Assembly: GCF_003651245.1 (NCBI RefSeq)
Contig: NZ_RAPE01000002.1
Location: forward strand, 372,001-436,000
Length of the DNA stretch: 64,000 nt
Source: Roseovarius spongiae
GTDB taxonomy: Bacteria; Pseudomonadota; Alphaproteobacteria; Rhodobacterales; Rhodobacteraceae
Direction of reading: 5' to 3'
The notes under the pieces were generated by a model, which had not been told where the DNA came from, did no database searches, and was given only the letters and a program-made list of their open reading frames with translations. Of this stretch, positions 48,451 through 58,682 are shown one piece after another (positions within the stretch are counted from its first letter, which is position 1; each line of letters begins with the position of its first letter). The position numbers and the translations under genes were made by a program.

Positions 48451-48531
48451 CGCGTCCTCCCGCTTGGCGGTGAACCTAGTGCAAGGGCCAGCAAGGGGAA
48501 AGACCATCGGCAAGACGCCCGGACAAGACGC

Positions 48532-50220
48532 ATGAGTGAGCCGGAAAACCCCTTCGTCGCGCGCAATGTCGCCGCGCTGCGCAAGACGCTGCACAAGATG
48601 TGGCGCGTGTTGCTGACCCGCGGCCCGAGCAAGTTCCAGTTCTGGCTGATCGCGCTCGGGATCGGGGTGATGGCCGGTTTCCTCACGGTTCTCTTCCGAA
48701 AGTCGCTCGAGGCGCTCGAACGGTTCTCCTACGGCGCCGACGACGGAACGCGCCTGCACAGCTACGTGCAGACGCTCGACTGGTGGTGGATCCTCGCCGT
48801 GCCGATCATGGGCGGGGTCATCATCGGGCAGATCCTGCACCATTTCACCCCCGACGCCCGCGCCCGCGCCGTGGCCGAGGTGATCGAGGGCGCGGCGGTG
48901 AACGAGGGCAGGATGGAGCACCGCGCCGGCGTCGCCTCGATCGCGGCCTCGCTGGTGACGCTGGGCATGGGCGGCTCGGGCGGGCGCGAGGGGCCGGTGG
49001 TGCACATGGCCGGCGTGCTGGCGAGCTGGGTCAGCTCGCGCATCGACGCCGACGGGATCACCGGGCGCAACCTGCTGGGCTGCGCGGTCGCGGCGGCGGT
49101 TTCGGCGTCGTTCAACGCGCCGATCGCCGGCGCGCTCTTCGCGATGGAGGTGGTGCTGCGCCATTTCGCCGTGCAGGCCTTCGCCCCCATCGTCATCGCC
49201 AGCGTCGCGGGCGCCGTGGTCAGCCGGTTCTATTTCGGCGACATCACCGAATTCATCGTGCCCGGCAGCGGTGTCCTCGCGTTCTACGGGGAGCTTCCCG
49301 CCTACCTGCTGCTGGGCGTGGTGAGCGGGATGGTCGCGGCGATCTACATGTATTCGATCTTCTTCGCCGAGGACACGGCGGGCGCGGCGATGAAGCGGCT
49401 CGGGTTTCCGCGCTGGTTGCGCCCGGTGATCGCGGGCGCGCTGCTGGGGGGGATGGCGATCTGGTATCCGCATATCATCGGCGTCGGCTACGAGACGACC
49501 TCGGCCGCGCTCACCGGCAAGCTGGTGCTGCACGAGGCGGTCGTGTTCGCCGTGCTCAAGGTCGCGGCGGTGGCGATCACGATGGGCGGCATGATGGGCG
49601 GCGGGATGTTCTCGCCCTCGCTGATGGTGGGCGCGCTCACCGGGCTGGCCTTCGGGCTGATCGCGACCGGCTTCTTCCCCGAGGTGTCCGGCAGCGCCAC
49701 GCTCTACGCGCTGGCGGGGATGGGCGCGGTGGCCGGCGCGGTGCTCGGCGCGCCGATCTCGACCACGCTGATCGTGTTCGAACTGACCGGCGACTGGCAG
49801 ACCGGGATCGCGGTGATGATCTCCGTGTCGATCTCGACCGCGCTGTCGGCGCGGTTCGTGGCGCGCTCCTATTTCCTCACGCAGCTTGAGCGGCGCGGAG
49901 TGCGCCTTGCGGCGGGGCCGCAATCCTACCTGCTGTCAATGAACCGGGTCAGTTTGCTGATGCGCAAGCCCGACCATGCCAAGGGCGCCCCGAAAGAGAC
50001 CTGCTGGGAGATGATCGACGACGGCATCTACATCGACGCCACCGCGACGCTCGAGGTGGCGATGCCGATCTTCGACCGCACCGGCGTGCTTTTCATTCCG
50101 GTGGTCACGCTCGGCAAGCAGGGAGAGGAGCCGGAACTGCTGGGCGCGCTCTTTCATGTCGATGCGCTGCAGGCGTTCAACCGCGCGCTGAGCGCCATCA
50201 GCAAGGAAGAGCATAGCTGA
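48532..50220 (+). CDS. ClC-family chloride channel or antiporter
   Basis: A 562-residue membrane protein with the ClC core of about ten to twelve membrane segments. The gating glutamate is in GSGGREGPVVHMAG and the pore motif GGGMFSPSLMVGA is present. The canonical GSGIP serine motif after helix C is replaced by a segment reading ARARAVAEVIEGA, so ion selectivity may differ. A C-terminal region of about 140 residues (CWEMIDDGIYIDATATLEVA) looks like a degenerate CBS domain. Probably chloride or another anion transport across the inner membrane. Confidence 0.92.
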   Translation: MSEPENPFVARNVAALRKTLHKMWRVLLTRGPSKFQFWLIALGIGVMAGFLTVLFRKSLEALERFSYGADDGTRLHSYVQTLDWWWILAVPIMGGVIIGQILHHFTPDARARAVAEVIEGAAVNEGRMEHRAGVASIAASLVTLGMGGSGGREGPVVHMAGVLASWVSSRIDADGITGRNLLGCAVAAAVSASFNAPIAGALFAMEVVLRHFAVQAFAPIVIASVAGAVVSRFYFGDITEFIVPGSGVLAFYGELPAYLLLGVVSGMVAAIYMYSIFFAEDTAGAAMKRLGFPRWLRPVIAGALLGGMAIWYPHIIGVGYETTSAALTGKLVLHEAVVFAVLKVAAVAITMGGMMGGGMFSPSLMVGALTGLAFGLIATGFFPEVSGSATLYALAGMGAVAGAVLGAPISTTLIVFELTGDWQTGIAVMISVSISTALSARFVARSYFLTQLERRGVRLAAGPQSYLLSMNRVSLLMRKPDHAKGAPKETCWEMIDDGIYIDATATLEVAMPIFDRTGVLFIPVVTLGKQGEEPELLGALFHVDALQAFNRALSAISKEEHS

Positions 50221-50244
50221 GCGGCCGGCGCCGCGCCGCCGCGC

Positions 50245-50586
50245 TCAGACTTCCTCGACCGTCACCGTGTCGCTGCGGTGAAAGGCGAGATGCCCGGCGA
50301 TGGCGGCCGCCTGCTCGTTCGGGTCGGGATAGCTCCACGCCGCGTTCTCGAGCGTCTGGCTCTTGGTGACGATGTTGAAGTAGCTGGCCCGCCCCTTGTG
50401 CGGGCATTTGGTGGTCTGCTCGCTGTCGTCGAGAAAGGCCATCGCCACGTCGGCGCGCGGGAAATAGATCACCGCCGGGTAATCTCCTTCGCTGAGTTCA
50501 AGCGCATCGCGCGTCTCCGCCAGAACGGCGCCCCCGGCGCGAACGACCCATGTGCCGCCCGCCTTGCGAATTCTTATATGCGGCAT
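50245..50586 (-). CDS. DUF427 protein
   Basis: A 113-residue cytoplasmic protein of the DUF427 family (nucleotidyltransferase-like small beta fold). The pattern [39 protein letters not shown] and [13 protein letters not shown] is diagnostic, including the Cys-Pro-His-Lys-Gly motif. The reaction is unknown. It is convergent with the ClC gene. Confidence 0.9.
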   Translation of the reverse strand: MPHIRIRKAGGTWVVRAGGAVLAETRDALELSEGDYPAVIYFPRADVAMAFLDDSEQTTKCPHKGRASYFNIVTKSQTLENAAWSYPDPNEQAAAIAGHLAFHRSDTVTVEEV

Positions 50587-50653
50587 GCTGCCTCCCTGAT
50601 GCTTGCGCCGCCAGCTTACCCATGCGCGGCGGCGCTGCCTATGCAAAATCGCC

Positions 50654-52471
50654 CTAGAGCGGGCGCGCGTTCCTCTCGAGCCAGGCCGCCGCGTCCCCCT
50701 CCAGCAGCGGCCCGATCTTCTCGAGGCAATCGGCGTGGTAATCGTCAAGCCAGTCGCGCTCGTCCGCGCTCAGCTGGTCGACGTCGATCAGGCGGCGGTC
50801 GATGGGCACGTAATTCAGCGTCTCGAAGCAAAGCTGCGTCACGCCGTCGCCGGTCCCGAGCGGCGCGGCCTCCTGCACGGCGAGGATGTTCTCGATGCGG
50901 ATGCCGAAAGCGCCCTCGCGGTAATAACCCGGCTCGTTGGACAGGATCATCCCCGGCTCGAGCGGGACCTCGCTCGCGCGGCTGATGCGCTGCGGCCCCT
51001 CGTGCACGCAGAGATAGACCCCGATGCCATGCCCCGTGCCATGCGCGTAATCCTGATCGGCAAGCCACAGGGGATAACGCGCGATGGCGTCGATATCGCG
51101 CCCCGACAGGCCCCGCGGCCAGCGCAGGCGGCTGATCGCAATCATCCCCTGCAACACGCGGGTGAAGGCCGCGCGCTCGTCCGCGCCGGGGTCGCCGATG
51201 GGCAGGGTGCGGGTGATGTCCGTGGTCCCGTCAAGGTATTGCCCGCCGCTGTCCAGCACCAGCAGGTCGCCCTCCTGCATGGTGCGGTTGCTGTCCTCGG
51301 AGACGCGGTAATGCGCCAGCGCGCCGTTGGGCCCGCTGCCCGAAATGGTGTCGAAACTGATGTCGAGCAGCTCGCCCCCCAGTTCCTCGCCCCTGGCGCG
51401 GCGGCGCGCCTCGAGCTCGGTCACGACGCCGATCTCGCTCACGCTGCCCGGCTCCTGCGCGTCGAGCCAGGCCAGCGCCTCGCAGACCGCCGCGCCGTCG
51501 CGCAGGTGCGCGGCGCGGGTCGCGTCGAGCTGGGCGGCGTTCTTGCGCGCCTTGGGCAGCACGCAGGGCTCCGCTCCGAAATCGCGCGCGATCCCGGCGT
51601 CCGTCAGGATCTTCACCACCGCCACCGGCACGCTCGACCGGTCCAGCCGCACCGGCCCCTCCAGCTCGGCCAGCGCGGCGGCGAAACCGGCGTCGTCATG
51701 CGCGCGCACGCCGTCGCGCGTGCAGGACGGGGGCAGCGCGTCGAGCTTGGCCGCGTTCACGAAGAGATCGACCGTCGCGTCGTCATGCAGGATCGCGAAG
51801 GCGTGCGGCACCGGGTTGCGCGGGATGTCCGCGCCGCGGATGTTGAGAAGCCAGGCGATGCTGTCGGTCAGCGTCAGCACCGCGCAGCGCGCGCCCGCCT
51901 CGCGCAGCGCCTCCGCCAGCCGCGCGCGTTTCTGCGCCGAGGTCTCACCGGCGAGGTCATCGGGATAGGCGGTGATCGCGCCCGTCGGCGGGCCGGGGCG
52001 GTCGTGCCAGATCGAATCGACCAGGTTGTCGCAGGGCAGGGTGATGATGTCGCCGCCCTCCAGCGCGTCGTTCAGCTTGTCGATCTCGCCCCGCGTGTGC
52101 AGCCACGGATCATATCCGACCCGCCCGCCGTCGGGCAGCGCCTCCTTCAGCCATTTCGCAAGGCCGGTTTCCGGCCAGTTTACGATCTCGAAACTCTTCG
52201 CGTCGACCTGGCCGCGCGCCTGCGCGCGGTAGCGCCCGTCGACGAAAAGACCGGCGCGCTCGGGCGTGACGGCGGCAAACCCGGCCGAGCCGGTGAACCC
52301 GGTGAGCCAGGCCAGCCGCTCGTCGCAGGGGGCGACGTATTCGCCCTGGTGGGCGTCCGCGCGGGGGACGAGAAAGACGTCGACGCCAGCGGCCGACAAC
52401 GCCGCGCGCAGCGCCGCGAGCCGGGGCGGCCCCTGTTCCGGCGAAGCGGTGGTGTCGAAGCTCTGGAACAT
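50654..52471 (-). CDS. Aminopeptidase P-family metallopeptidase
   Basis: Cytoplasmic Xaa-Pro aminopeptidase-like enzyme of 605 residues, the long form with two N-terminal creatinase-type domains and a C-terminal pita-bread domain. Metal ligands are visible in [18 protein letters not shown] (Asp-x10-Asp region), [18 protein letters not shown] (His), [10 protein letters not shown] (Glu) and [11 protein letters not shown] (Glu). It should remove an N-terminal residue before proline. The start [12 protein letters not shown] is typical. It is divergent from the methyltransferase gene. Confidence 0.93.
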   Translation of the reverse strand: MFQSFDTTASPEQGPPRLAALRAALSAAGVDVFLVPRADAHQGEYVAPCDERLAWLTGFTGSAGFAAVTPERAGLFVDGRYRAQARGQVDAKSFEIVNWPETGLAKWLKEALPDGGRVGYDPWLHTRGEIDKLNDALEGGDIITLPCDNLVDSIWHDRPGPPTGAITAYPDDLAGETSAQKRARLAEALREAGARCAVLTLTDSIAWLLNIRGADIPRNPVPHAFAILHDDATVDLFVNAAKLDALPPSCTRDGVRAHDDAGFAAALAELEGPVRLDRSSVPVAVVKILTDAGIARDFGAEPCVLPKARKNAAQLDATRAAHLRDGAAVCEALAWLDAQEPGSVSEIGVVTELEARRRARGEELGGELLDISFDTISGSGPNGALAHYRVSEDSNRTMQEGDLLVLDSGGQYLDGTTDITRTLPIGDPGADERAAFTRVLQGMIAISRLRWPRGLSGRDIDAIARYPLWLADQDYAHGTGHGIGVYLCVHEGPQRISRASEVPLEPGMILSNEPGYYREGAFGIRIENILAVQEAAPLGTGDGVTQLCFETLNYVPIDRRLIDVDQLSADERDWLDDYHADCLEKIGPLLEGDAAAWLERNARPL

Positions 52472-52583
52472 GGGGCGGGCCTTTCGTCGAATGGATCAAT
52501 GCTTGTCTGCCGCAGGCACGGCGGAATGACCAGCCCCGGTATCGCACGGCGATGTGCTATAGTGGCCGAAAAAAGGGGGCGCC

Positions 52584-53417
52584 ATGCCCGATTTCGACGC
52601 CTTTCACCGGCTGGAGCGCGCGGGCTGGGCCGATCCGGCCACCGCGCGCGACTATGCGACGCGGTTCGCCGAAGCCGCCGATCAATGCGTGCCGGCGCTG
52701 GTGTCGGCGGTCGGGGCGGGGCCGGGATGCGAAGCGCTCGACCTCTGTTGCGGGCATGGCAACGTGGCGTGCGGATTGCATGCGGCGGGGGCGCGCGTGA
52801 CCGGGCTCGATTTCTCGCCCGCGATGCTCGACCTCGCGCGCGACGCCGTCCCCGGCGCGACGTTCATCGAGGGCGACGCGATGGCGGCGCCCTTTGACGA
52901 CGCGATGTTCGACGCGGTCACGATCGGCTTCGGCGTGCCGCATATTCCGCATCCCGGACGGACATTCGCCGAAGCCGCCCGCGTGCTGCGCCCCGATGGG
53001 CGCATCGCCTACAGCGTTTGGCAGGGCGGCGCGGCGGCGTCGGTGTTCACCATCGTCTTCGGCGCCATCGCGGAACATGGCGATCCGTCGGTCGCCCTGC
53101 CGCCGGGGCCGGGCGCGCATGACTACGCCGACGAGGGCATCGCGACCGACGCGTTGACGAAGGCCGGGTTCGCGCGGCCCCGGTTCCGCGTGGCGCCCGC
53201 CACGTGTCGGGTCGACGCCCCCGACGCGCCGGTCGATTTCTTTCTCGAAGGCACGGTGCGGGGCGGCGCGCTGTTGCGCCCGCAACCAAAGGCGGCGCGC
53301 GCTTTGATCCGGCGGGCCGTGGCCGACAGGATCCGCGCGATCTATGGGCCGCATGGGCCGTGGACGGTCGATGCGCCGGCGGTCATCGTCTCGGCGACGC
53401 TCAGCCCGCGCGCCTGA
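52584..53417 (+). CDS. Class I SAM-dependent methyltransferase
   Basis: A 277-residue methyltransferase of the UbiE/Methyltransf_11 type. Motif I is [19 protein letters not shown], post-motif I ends in GLDFSPAML, and a second motif is [19 protein letters not shown]. Substrate unknown. AAAGGGGGC precedes the ATG. Its last 17 bases overlap the end of cobT on the opposite strand. Confidence 0.88.
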   Translation: MPDFDAFHRLERAGWADPATARDYATRFAEAADQCVPALVSAVGAGPGCEALDLCCGHGNVACGLHAAGARVTGLDFSPAMLDLARDAVPGATFIEGDAMAAPFDDAMFDAVTIGFGVPHIPHPGRTFAEAARVLRPDGRIAYSVWQGGAAASVFTIVFGAIAEHGDPSVALPPGPGAHDYADEGIATDALTKAGFARPRFRVAPATCRVDAPDAPVDFFLEGTVRGGALLRPQPKAARALIRRAVADRIRAIYGPHGPWTVDAPAVIVSATLSPRA

Positions 53418-55278
53418 TCCCCATGACGCGCGCCCGCGCGCGGGGGTCGCTGTCAAACAGCGCGGCAAGCTGTTCGGTCATCGCCCCGGCAAGCTGGTCG
53501 ACGTCGGTGATCGTCACCGCGCGGTCGTAGTAGCGCGTCACGTCATGGCCGATGCCGATGGCCAGCAATTCGACCGCGCGGCGTTTCTCGACCATCGCGA
53601 TCACGTCGCGCAGGTGCTTCTCGAGGTAGTTGGCGGGGTTCACGCTCAGCGTGCTGTCATCGACCGGCGCGCCGTCGGAGATCACCATCAGGATCTTGCG
53701 CGCCTCGCGGCGCTGCAGCATGCGCCGATGCGCCCATTCGAGCGCCTCGCCGTCGATATTCTCCTTCAGCAGCCCTTCCTTCATCATCAGCCCGAGATTC
53801 TGGCGCGTGCGCCGCATCGGGTTGTCGGCGGACTTGTAGACGATGTGGCGCAGGTCGTTGAGCCGCCCGGGAAGCTGCGGACGCCCCTCGGCGAGCCACG
53901 CCTCGCGGCTCTGCCCGCCCTTCCACGCGCGGGTGGTGAAGCCCAGGATCTCGACCTTGACGTTGCAGCGCTCCAGCGTGCGCGCCAGCACGTCCGCGCA
54001 GATCGCCGCGATCGAGATGGGCCGCCCCCGCATGGAGCCGGAATTGTCCAGCAAGAGCGTCACCACGGTGTCGCGGAACTCGGTCTCCTTCTCGACCTTG
54101 AAGGAAAGCGGCGTCGTCGGGTTGGCCACCACCCGCGCCAGCCGCCCGGCGTCGAGGATGCCTTCCTCGCGGTCGAACTCCCAGGACCGGCTCTGCTGCG
54201 CCTGAAGGCGGCGTTGCAGCTTGTTGGCGAGGCGGCTCACCGCGCCCTTCAAGGGTTCGAGCTGCTGGTCGAGATAGGCGCGAAGGCGCTCCAGCTCGAC
54301 CGGTTCGGCGAGATCCTCGGCGTTGATCTCCTCGTCGTGGTCGATGGAATAGACGCGGTAATCGGGATCGGCGTCCGACACGGGCTGCGGCGCCGGCGGT
54401 TCGAGCGGCGCCTCGCCATCGGGCAGCTCGGTTTCCTCGCCTGAATCCTCGTCGGCCTGCTCGTCCATGCTGACCTGCGCCTGGCTCGCGTCCTGCTGTT
54501 CGTCCTGGGACTGCTCGGGATCGGCGTCGGCCTCGTCGCTTTCGCTCTCGTCCTGCCCGGCGCTGTCGGGATCGTCCTCGTCCTCGGCGTCCTGTTCGAC
54601 GTCGTCCTCGGACTCGTCGTCCGGCGCGTCCGGGTCGTCGCCGAGCTGGTCGCCATAGCCGAGATCCTCGATCACCTGCCGGGCGAAGCGGGCGAATTTC
54701 CCCTGGTCGGCGAGCGTGTCCTGAAGCGTGTCGAGCGTGGCGCCCGCCTCGGCCTCGATGAAGCCGCGCCAGAGCTCCATCACGTTCTGCGCGCCGGCGG
54801 GCATGTCGCGCCCGGTGGCGAGGTGGCGGATGAGATATCCGGCGGCGGTGGCCAGCGGCGCATCCGCCGCGTCGGTGATCTGCTCGAACCCCTGGCGCTG
54901 CGCCTCGGCGGCGATCTTGTGGTCGATGTTGCTCGCGGTGCCGGGCATGGTGCGCGCGCCGACCGCCTCGCAGCGCGCGGTCTCCATCGCCTCGTAGATG
55001 TCGCGCGCCATCTCGCCGGGCGGGACATAGCGCGCGTGCGTCGCGGCGTCGTGATACTTGTGGCGCAGCGCCAGCGCATCCGCCGTGCCGCGCGCGTGCA
55101 GCACCTCCTCGCGGCTCATCCGGCGCGAGACCTGCGGCAGCCGCATCGCGTCCCCCGAGACGCCCGAGGGATCCATGGAGTAGGTGACCGACAGCTCGGT
55201 GTCGTCGGCCATCACCTTGGTCGCCTCGGCAAGCGCCTTCTTGAACGGATCGGCGGGGTTGTCGCTGGGTTTGCTCAT
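53401..55278 (-). CDS. cobT: Aerobic cobaltochelatase subunit CobT
   Basis: Chaperone-like partner of CobS in ATP-driven cobalt insertion into hydrogenobyrinic acid a,c-diamide by CobN. The 625 residues start [19 protein letters not shown], have a very acidic Asp/Glu-rich linker at about residues 220-330, and end in a von Willebrand A domain whose metal-ion site is DNSGSM at residues 411-416. The gene is transcribed toward the methyltransferase gene. It is separated from cobS by about 1.7 kb holding a VPLPA-CTERM gene and a small hypothetical gene, an unusual gap, and a decayed copy of its own 5' end lies on the far side of the first of these. Confidence 0.96.
   Translation of the reverse strand: MSKPSDNPADPFKKALAEATKVMADDTELSVTYSMDPSGVSGDAMRLPQVSRRMSREEVLHARGTADALALRHKYHDAATHARYVPPGEMARDIYEAMETARCEAVGARTMPGTASNIDHKIAAEAQRQGFEQITDAADAPLATAAGYLIRHLATGRDMPAGAQNVMELWRGFIEAEAGATLDTLQDTLADQGKFARFARQVIEDLGYGDQLGDDPDAPDDESEDDVEQDAEDEDDPDSAGQDESESDEADADPEQSQDEQQDASQAQVSMDEQADEDSGEETELPDGEAPLEPPAPQPVSDADPDYRVYSIDHDEEINAEDLAEPVELERLRAYLDQQLEPLKGAVSRLANKLQRRLQAQQSRSWEFDREEGILDAGRLARVVANPTTPLSFKVEKETEFRDTVVTLLLDNSGSMRGRPISIAAICADVLARTLERCNVKVEILGFTTRAWKGGQSREAWLAEGRPQLPGRLNDLRHIVYKSADNPMRRTRQNLGLMMKEGLLKENIDGEALEWAHRRMLQRREARKILMVISDGAPVDDSTLSVNPANYLEKHLRDVIAMVEKRRAVELLAIGIGHDVTRYYDRAVTITDVDQLAGAMTEQLAALFDSDPRARARVMGIRRAG
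55212..55276 (-). repeat. Direct repeat, intact copy (cobT 5' end)
   Basis: The 5' end of cobT, covering the start region and about 22 codons. A near-identical 65-base stretch recurs at 56630-56694 in the same orientation; the core TGAACGGATCGGCGGGG is exact in both. Confidence 0.75.
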
Positions 55279-55519
55279 GGCCCTGAAAATGGGGCAGCGG
55301 GGCGGGGGAGGCAAGCGGTTAATCGCCCTGTCGGTGCTGTGCTGTCGGCGTCCCGCCGCGCGATCGCCGGCCCTTCGCGGACGGTTCGGCAGCCGCGCGG
55401 CAGGCAGGCCGTGTTCCCGCAATCAATCGCGCTTCGGAATCGGCCCCGGCGCGCGGCGGTTGCGATGGCGGCGGCCCGGGAAGGGGCAGCCGCCACTTGC
55501 CGACCTTCGCCGCGGCGCT

Positions 55520-56398
55520 TCAGCGGACGCGCACCGTTTTGCGCCGCAACCCCCAGCCCAGCAGCCCCAACGCGCCGAGGAACAGCAAGCCGCTCGCAGG
55601 CAGCGGCACCGGAGCCATCGCCTGCGGCGCAGCGTTCGGACCTTGGGTCAGGAACACGCCGGAGGCCGAACTGATCGTCACCCCATCGGCGAGCCCGAGG
55701 CTCGCCAGGCTGCTGAACGTGATGTCCACGTCAAGCGGGTTGTCGCCCGCAAGGAGCGAGGTCGACAGTCCGGCGAACAAGTCAAAGCTCTGGTTGTCCG
55801 AAAGGACCGGCAGCGTAACCGAAAGCGTTTCAAACAGTGAGTCCGATATCGGAACAGCGAACTCCGCCCCATGATAGCCAAAGTTGGATTTATCGCTGCC
55901 GAGGCTTCGATCCGTGCCGAAAAACGGAAAGGCGAGACTTGTCCAGTTTGCCGACGTGGCGCCCTGGGACGGATCGAAAACTGCAAAGCGGGTCAGTCCC
56001 GTCATCAATGCCGGGGTCTTGCCAAGCACATCCACGACCGCATTGATCGCCGCTTCAACATGAAAGTTGAAAGTCACGTTCGTTCCCGCGCCGCCAATGA
56101 TCGTCACCCGGTCGCCGAACTCGGAACTCAGCCCGCGGATGGCGTCCTCGCCCTCGGAATGAAGATGCCCCTCCAGCAATCCCTTGGCGAGATCGGCGCC
56201 CGTCTTCATCGAGGTCGCGCCCTCGTCATGGCGGGTACTCTTGCTTGTCGGCCCATCCGCCTCCTGGCCGCCGAGCAGGGCGAAGGGGTTGTTGGACGTG
56301 ATGCGGTCCTCGACGTAATAGCCCGCGGCGCTGGCTGGCGCTGCAAGGCCGATGATCCCGGCGATGGCGATAACGAATTTCCGGTCGACTCTGGACAT
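55520..56398 (-). CDS. VPLPA-CTERM sorted surface protein
   Basis: A 292-residue exported protein with an N-terminal signal (RKFVIAIAGIIGLAAPASAA) and a C-terminal sorting signal: VPLPA at 264-268, a hydrophobic stretch (SGLLFLGALGLLGWGL) and then RRK. The VPLPA-CTERM signal is processed by exosortase-type enzymes and leads to surface display or release with exopolysaccharide. The body is Ser/Gly/Asp-rich beta sequence. No exosortase gene is in the window. The gene lies between cobT and cobS, flanked by a repeat of the cobT 5' end, which suggests insertion. Confidence 0.88.
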   Translation of the reverse strand: MSRVDRKFVIAIAGIIGLAAPASAAGYYVEDRITSNNPFALLGGQEADGPTSKSTRHDEGATSMKTGADLAKGLLEGHLHSEGEDAIRGLSSEFGDRVTIIGGAGTNVTFNFHVEAAINAVVDVLGKTPALMTGLTRFAVFDPSQGATSANWTSLAFPFFGTDRSLGSDKSNFGYHGAEFAVPISDSLFETLSVTLPVLSDNQSFDLFAGLSTSLLAGDNPLDVDITFSSLASLGLADGVTISSASGVFLTQGPNAAPQAMAPVPLPASGLLFLGALGLLGWGLRRKTVRVR

Positions 56399-56629
56399 GA
56401 TGCTTTTCCTCTTATCTCCACAGGACGAAACGGCTGCGAATGGCGGCCAGACGCGCTCCAAGGCGGTAAGGCTCTCATTTCAGCCGCCCCCGGCGCCTGT
56501 TTGATCGGCGCCTGACCAGTTGGATGTGGAAGATCGGATAAGGTTCCCGCGCGGAGCGTGAAATTCCGCCGCGCTAACGGATTGGCGGCAATGCGCCGGG
56601 TGTGACAAAACCGGACGGAGGCCCCGCCG
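56399..56629. other. Non-coding region upstream of the VPLPA-CTERM gene
   Basis: It should contain the promoter for the VPLPA-CTERM gene on the minus strand. No operator or hairpin of note was found. The decayed cobT fragment begins right at its far edge. Confidence 0.4.
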
Positions 56630-56694
56630 TCACCTTGATCGCCTCGGCGGGCGGCTCCTGAACGGATCGGCGGGGTCGCCGCTGGGTTTGTTCT
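56630..56694 (-). pseudogene. Decayed fragment of cobT 5' end
   Basis: Aligned with the start of cobT (55212-55276) this stretch matches most positions, including TCGCCTCGGC, TGAACGGATCGGCGGGG and GCTGGGTTTG, but carries a one-base deletion and has lost the start codon (TTT where cobT has CAT on the plus strand). It cannot be translated as cobT and is best seen as the scar of a duplication. Confidence 0.75.
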
Positions 56695-57012
56695 TTAATA
56701 TCGTCCCGCGTCGGACTCGTAATCTGTTTCTAACTCGTCGAAGACACGAATACACAAGTCATTGAGTTCTGCCCCTACTGGTCTCCTATCAGAAACCTCA
56801 AAAGCGAGAATTTCGGAGTGGATGGTGCCTAATTCACTAACATCTAGCTCCGAGAGCCGCCGATCGAACATCGACTGGCACTCTTGGGCACTTACGGTCA
56901 TTTCTTTATAGGAAGGGCTCCTCCCCTTCTCGACGTAAACTCCCAGCTTGTAACTGCAAACTGCTAAGATGAATGCGAACATCCAGGCAATGTGATCAAA
57001 GTCATCCAACAC
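56695..57012 (-). CDS. Hypothetical single-helix membrane protein
   Basis: A 105-residue protein, GTG start overlapping the last 11 bases of cobS, with GGGGGTGA as a possible ribosome-binding site. The N-terminal 30 residues hold one membrane helix ([20 protein letters not shown]), followed by a charged, mostly acidic cytoplasmic or periplasmic part. The gene is much lower in GC than its neighbours, which points to recent acquisition. Family unknown. Confidence 0.5.
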   Translation of the reverse strand: MLDDFDHIAWMFAFILAVCSYKLGVYVEKGRSPSYKEMTVSAQECQSMFDRRLSELDVSELGTIHSEILAFEVSDRRPVGAELNDLCIRVFDELETDYESDAGRY

Positions 57013-58000
57013 TCACCCCCATGCTCACGCTCGCGGCGCTCTCCGGCAGTTCCTCGTCGAAACAGCGCTGGTAGAATTCGGCCACGGTCTGACGCTCCAA
57101 TTCGTCGCACTTGTTCAGGAAGGTCAGCCGGAAGGCGTAGCCCACGTCGCGGAAGATGGTGGCGTTCTGCGCCCAGGCGATCACCGTGCGGGGGCTCATC
57201 ACCGTGCTGAGCTCGCCGTTCATGAAGGCGGTCCGGGTGAGATCCGCGACCGTCACCATCTGGGAAATCGTCTTGCGCCCCTTCTCCGTGTTGAAGACGG
57301 GGTTCTTGGACAGCACGATGTTCACCTCCGCGTCATGGCGCAGATAGTTCAGCGTCGCCACCAGGCTCCAGCGGTCCATCTGGCCCTGGTTGATCTGCTG
57401 CGTGCCGTGATAAAGTCCGGTCGTGTCCCCCAGCCCGACGGTGTTGGACGTCGCGAACAGGCGGAAACAGGGGTTGGGCGTGATGACCTCGTTCTGGTCG
57501 AGCAGCGTCAGCTTGCCGTCGGCCTCGAGCACGCGCTGAATGACGAACATCACGTCGGCGCGGCCCGCGTCGTATTCATCGAACACGATCGCCGTGGGGT
57601 TGCGCAGCGCCCAGGGCAGGATGCCTTCGTGGAATTCGGTCACCTGCACGCCGTCGCGCAGCTTGATCGCGTCCTTGCCGATCAGGTCGATCCGGCTGAT
57701 ATGGCTGTCGAGGTTGACGCGCACGCAGGGCCAGTTCAGCCGGCTGGCCACCTGTTCGATATGGGTCGATTTGCCGGTGCCGTGATACCCTTGGATCATG
57801 ACGCGCCGGTTATGCGCGAACCCCGCGAGGATCGCCAGCGTCGTGTCGGGGTCGAATTTGTAGGTGCTGTCGAGATCCGGCACCCGCTCGGTGCGCTCGG
57901 CAAAGCCCTTGACGTTCATGTCGGTGTCGATGCCGAACACCTCGCGCACCGAGATTTCCTCGGTCGGTTTCGCGTTCATGTCAATGCTGCCATCGGCCAT
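57002..58000 (-). CDS. cobS: Aerobic cobaltochelatase subunit CobS
   Basis: AAA+ ATPase of 332 residues that with CobT forms the motor for cobalt insertion by CobN. Walker A is [20 protein letters not shown], Walker B is [14 protein letters not shown], and sensor residues are in [14 protein letters not shown]. The start [14 protein letters not shown] is normal. In related genomes cobS is usually followed directly by cobT and preceded by a J-domain gene; here both junctions contain additional genes. Confidence 0.96.
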   Translation of the reverse strand: MADGSIDMNAKPTEEISVREVFGIDTDMNVKGFAERTERVPDLDSTYKFDPDTTLAILAGFAHNRRVMIQGYHGTGKSTHIEQVASRLNWPCVRVNLDSHISRIDLIGKDAIKLRDGVQVTEFHEGILPWALRNPTAIVFDEYDAGRADVMFVIQRVLEADGKLTLLDQNEVITPNPCFRLFATSNTVGLGDTTGLYHGTQQINQGQMDRWSLVATLNYLRHDAEVNIVLSKNPVFNTEKGRKTISQMVTVADLTRTAFMNGELSTVMSPRTVIAWAQNATIFRDVGYAFRLTFLNKCDELERQTVAEFYQRCFDEELPESAASVSMGVSVG

Positions 58001-58142
58001 GTCGGGCTCCTCGCCGGTCGTTTGCTTTCGCGCTCTGGTGCAACATATCGCGTCCGGGGGCAAGGGAAAGGCAAAGATTCGCTGGCCATCCGGCGCGCCT
58101 GCTCTACACTTGCTGAATTCCCGTTTCCGCAAGGGCCGAAAC

Positions 58143-58682
58143 TTGTCGCAGCCATTGATCGAAGAGCATATCGCCAGGACAGCCACCGGCGACCGCGAGG
58201 CGTTCGGCAGGCTCTATTCGCTGACCTCGGCGAAACTCTTTGGCGTGGCCTTGCGTGTCTTGAACGACCGCGCCGAGGCGGAAGAAGTGCTTCAGGAGGT
58301 GTTCGTCAAGGTCTGGCGCAACGCCGACCGCTACCGCGCCAACGGGCTGAGCCCGATGACATGGCTCATCACCATTGCGCGCAACGCCGCCATCGACCGG
58401 CTGCGCAGGCGCCGCGAAGGGCAGGCGGAGCTTGACGCCGCCGAGGTCGTGCCCGATCCCGCCCCCGGCCCCGAGGCGCACGCGGTCGCGGGCTCCGAGC
58501 GCGAGCGGCTCGCCGGCTGCTTCGGCGAGCTCGAGCGCGACAAGGCCGAGGCCGTGCGCCGCGCCTATCTGGGGGGTGAGACATATGCCGAACTGGCGGC
58601 GGCGATGGACGTGCCGCTCAACACGATGCGAACCTGGCTGCGCCGCAGCCTGCTGAAACTGAGGGAGTGCCTGGACCGATGA
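58143..58682 (+). CDS. ECF RNA polymerase sigma factor (SigK/RpoE-like)
   Basis: A 179-residue sigma factor with region 2 ([20 protein letters not shown] and [19 protein letters not shown]) and region 4 ([20 protein letters not shown], then [18 protein letters not shown]). A TTG start is proposed because AAGGG stands about 8 bases before it and the reading gives the standard N-terminus ([19 protein letters not shown]). Its stop overlaps the anti-sigma start (ATGA), so the two are coupled. It is the probable controller of the fasciclin, msrB and osmC genes next door. Confidence 0.92.
   Translation: MSQPLIEEHIARTATGDREAFGRLYSLTSAKLFGVALRVLNDRAEAEEVLQEVFVKVWRNADRYRANGLSPMTWLITIARNAAIDRLRRRREGQAELDAAEVVPDPAPGPEAHAVAGSERERLAGCFGELERDKAEAVRRAYLGGETYAELAAAMDVPLNTMRTWLRRSLLKLRECLDR

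Noticed and set aside
47071-49923. 950-codon minus-strand open frame running from the FAD oxidase gene into the ClC gene
   Set aside because: Only the part up to 48450 codes for the FAD oxidase; the rest is antisense to the ClC gene.
55279-55519. Possible small gene between cobT and the VPLPA-CTERM gene
   Set aside because: Short frames here lack ribosome-binding sites and their translations are Arg/Pro-rich shadows.
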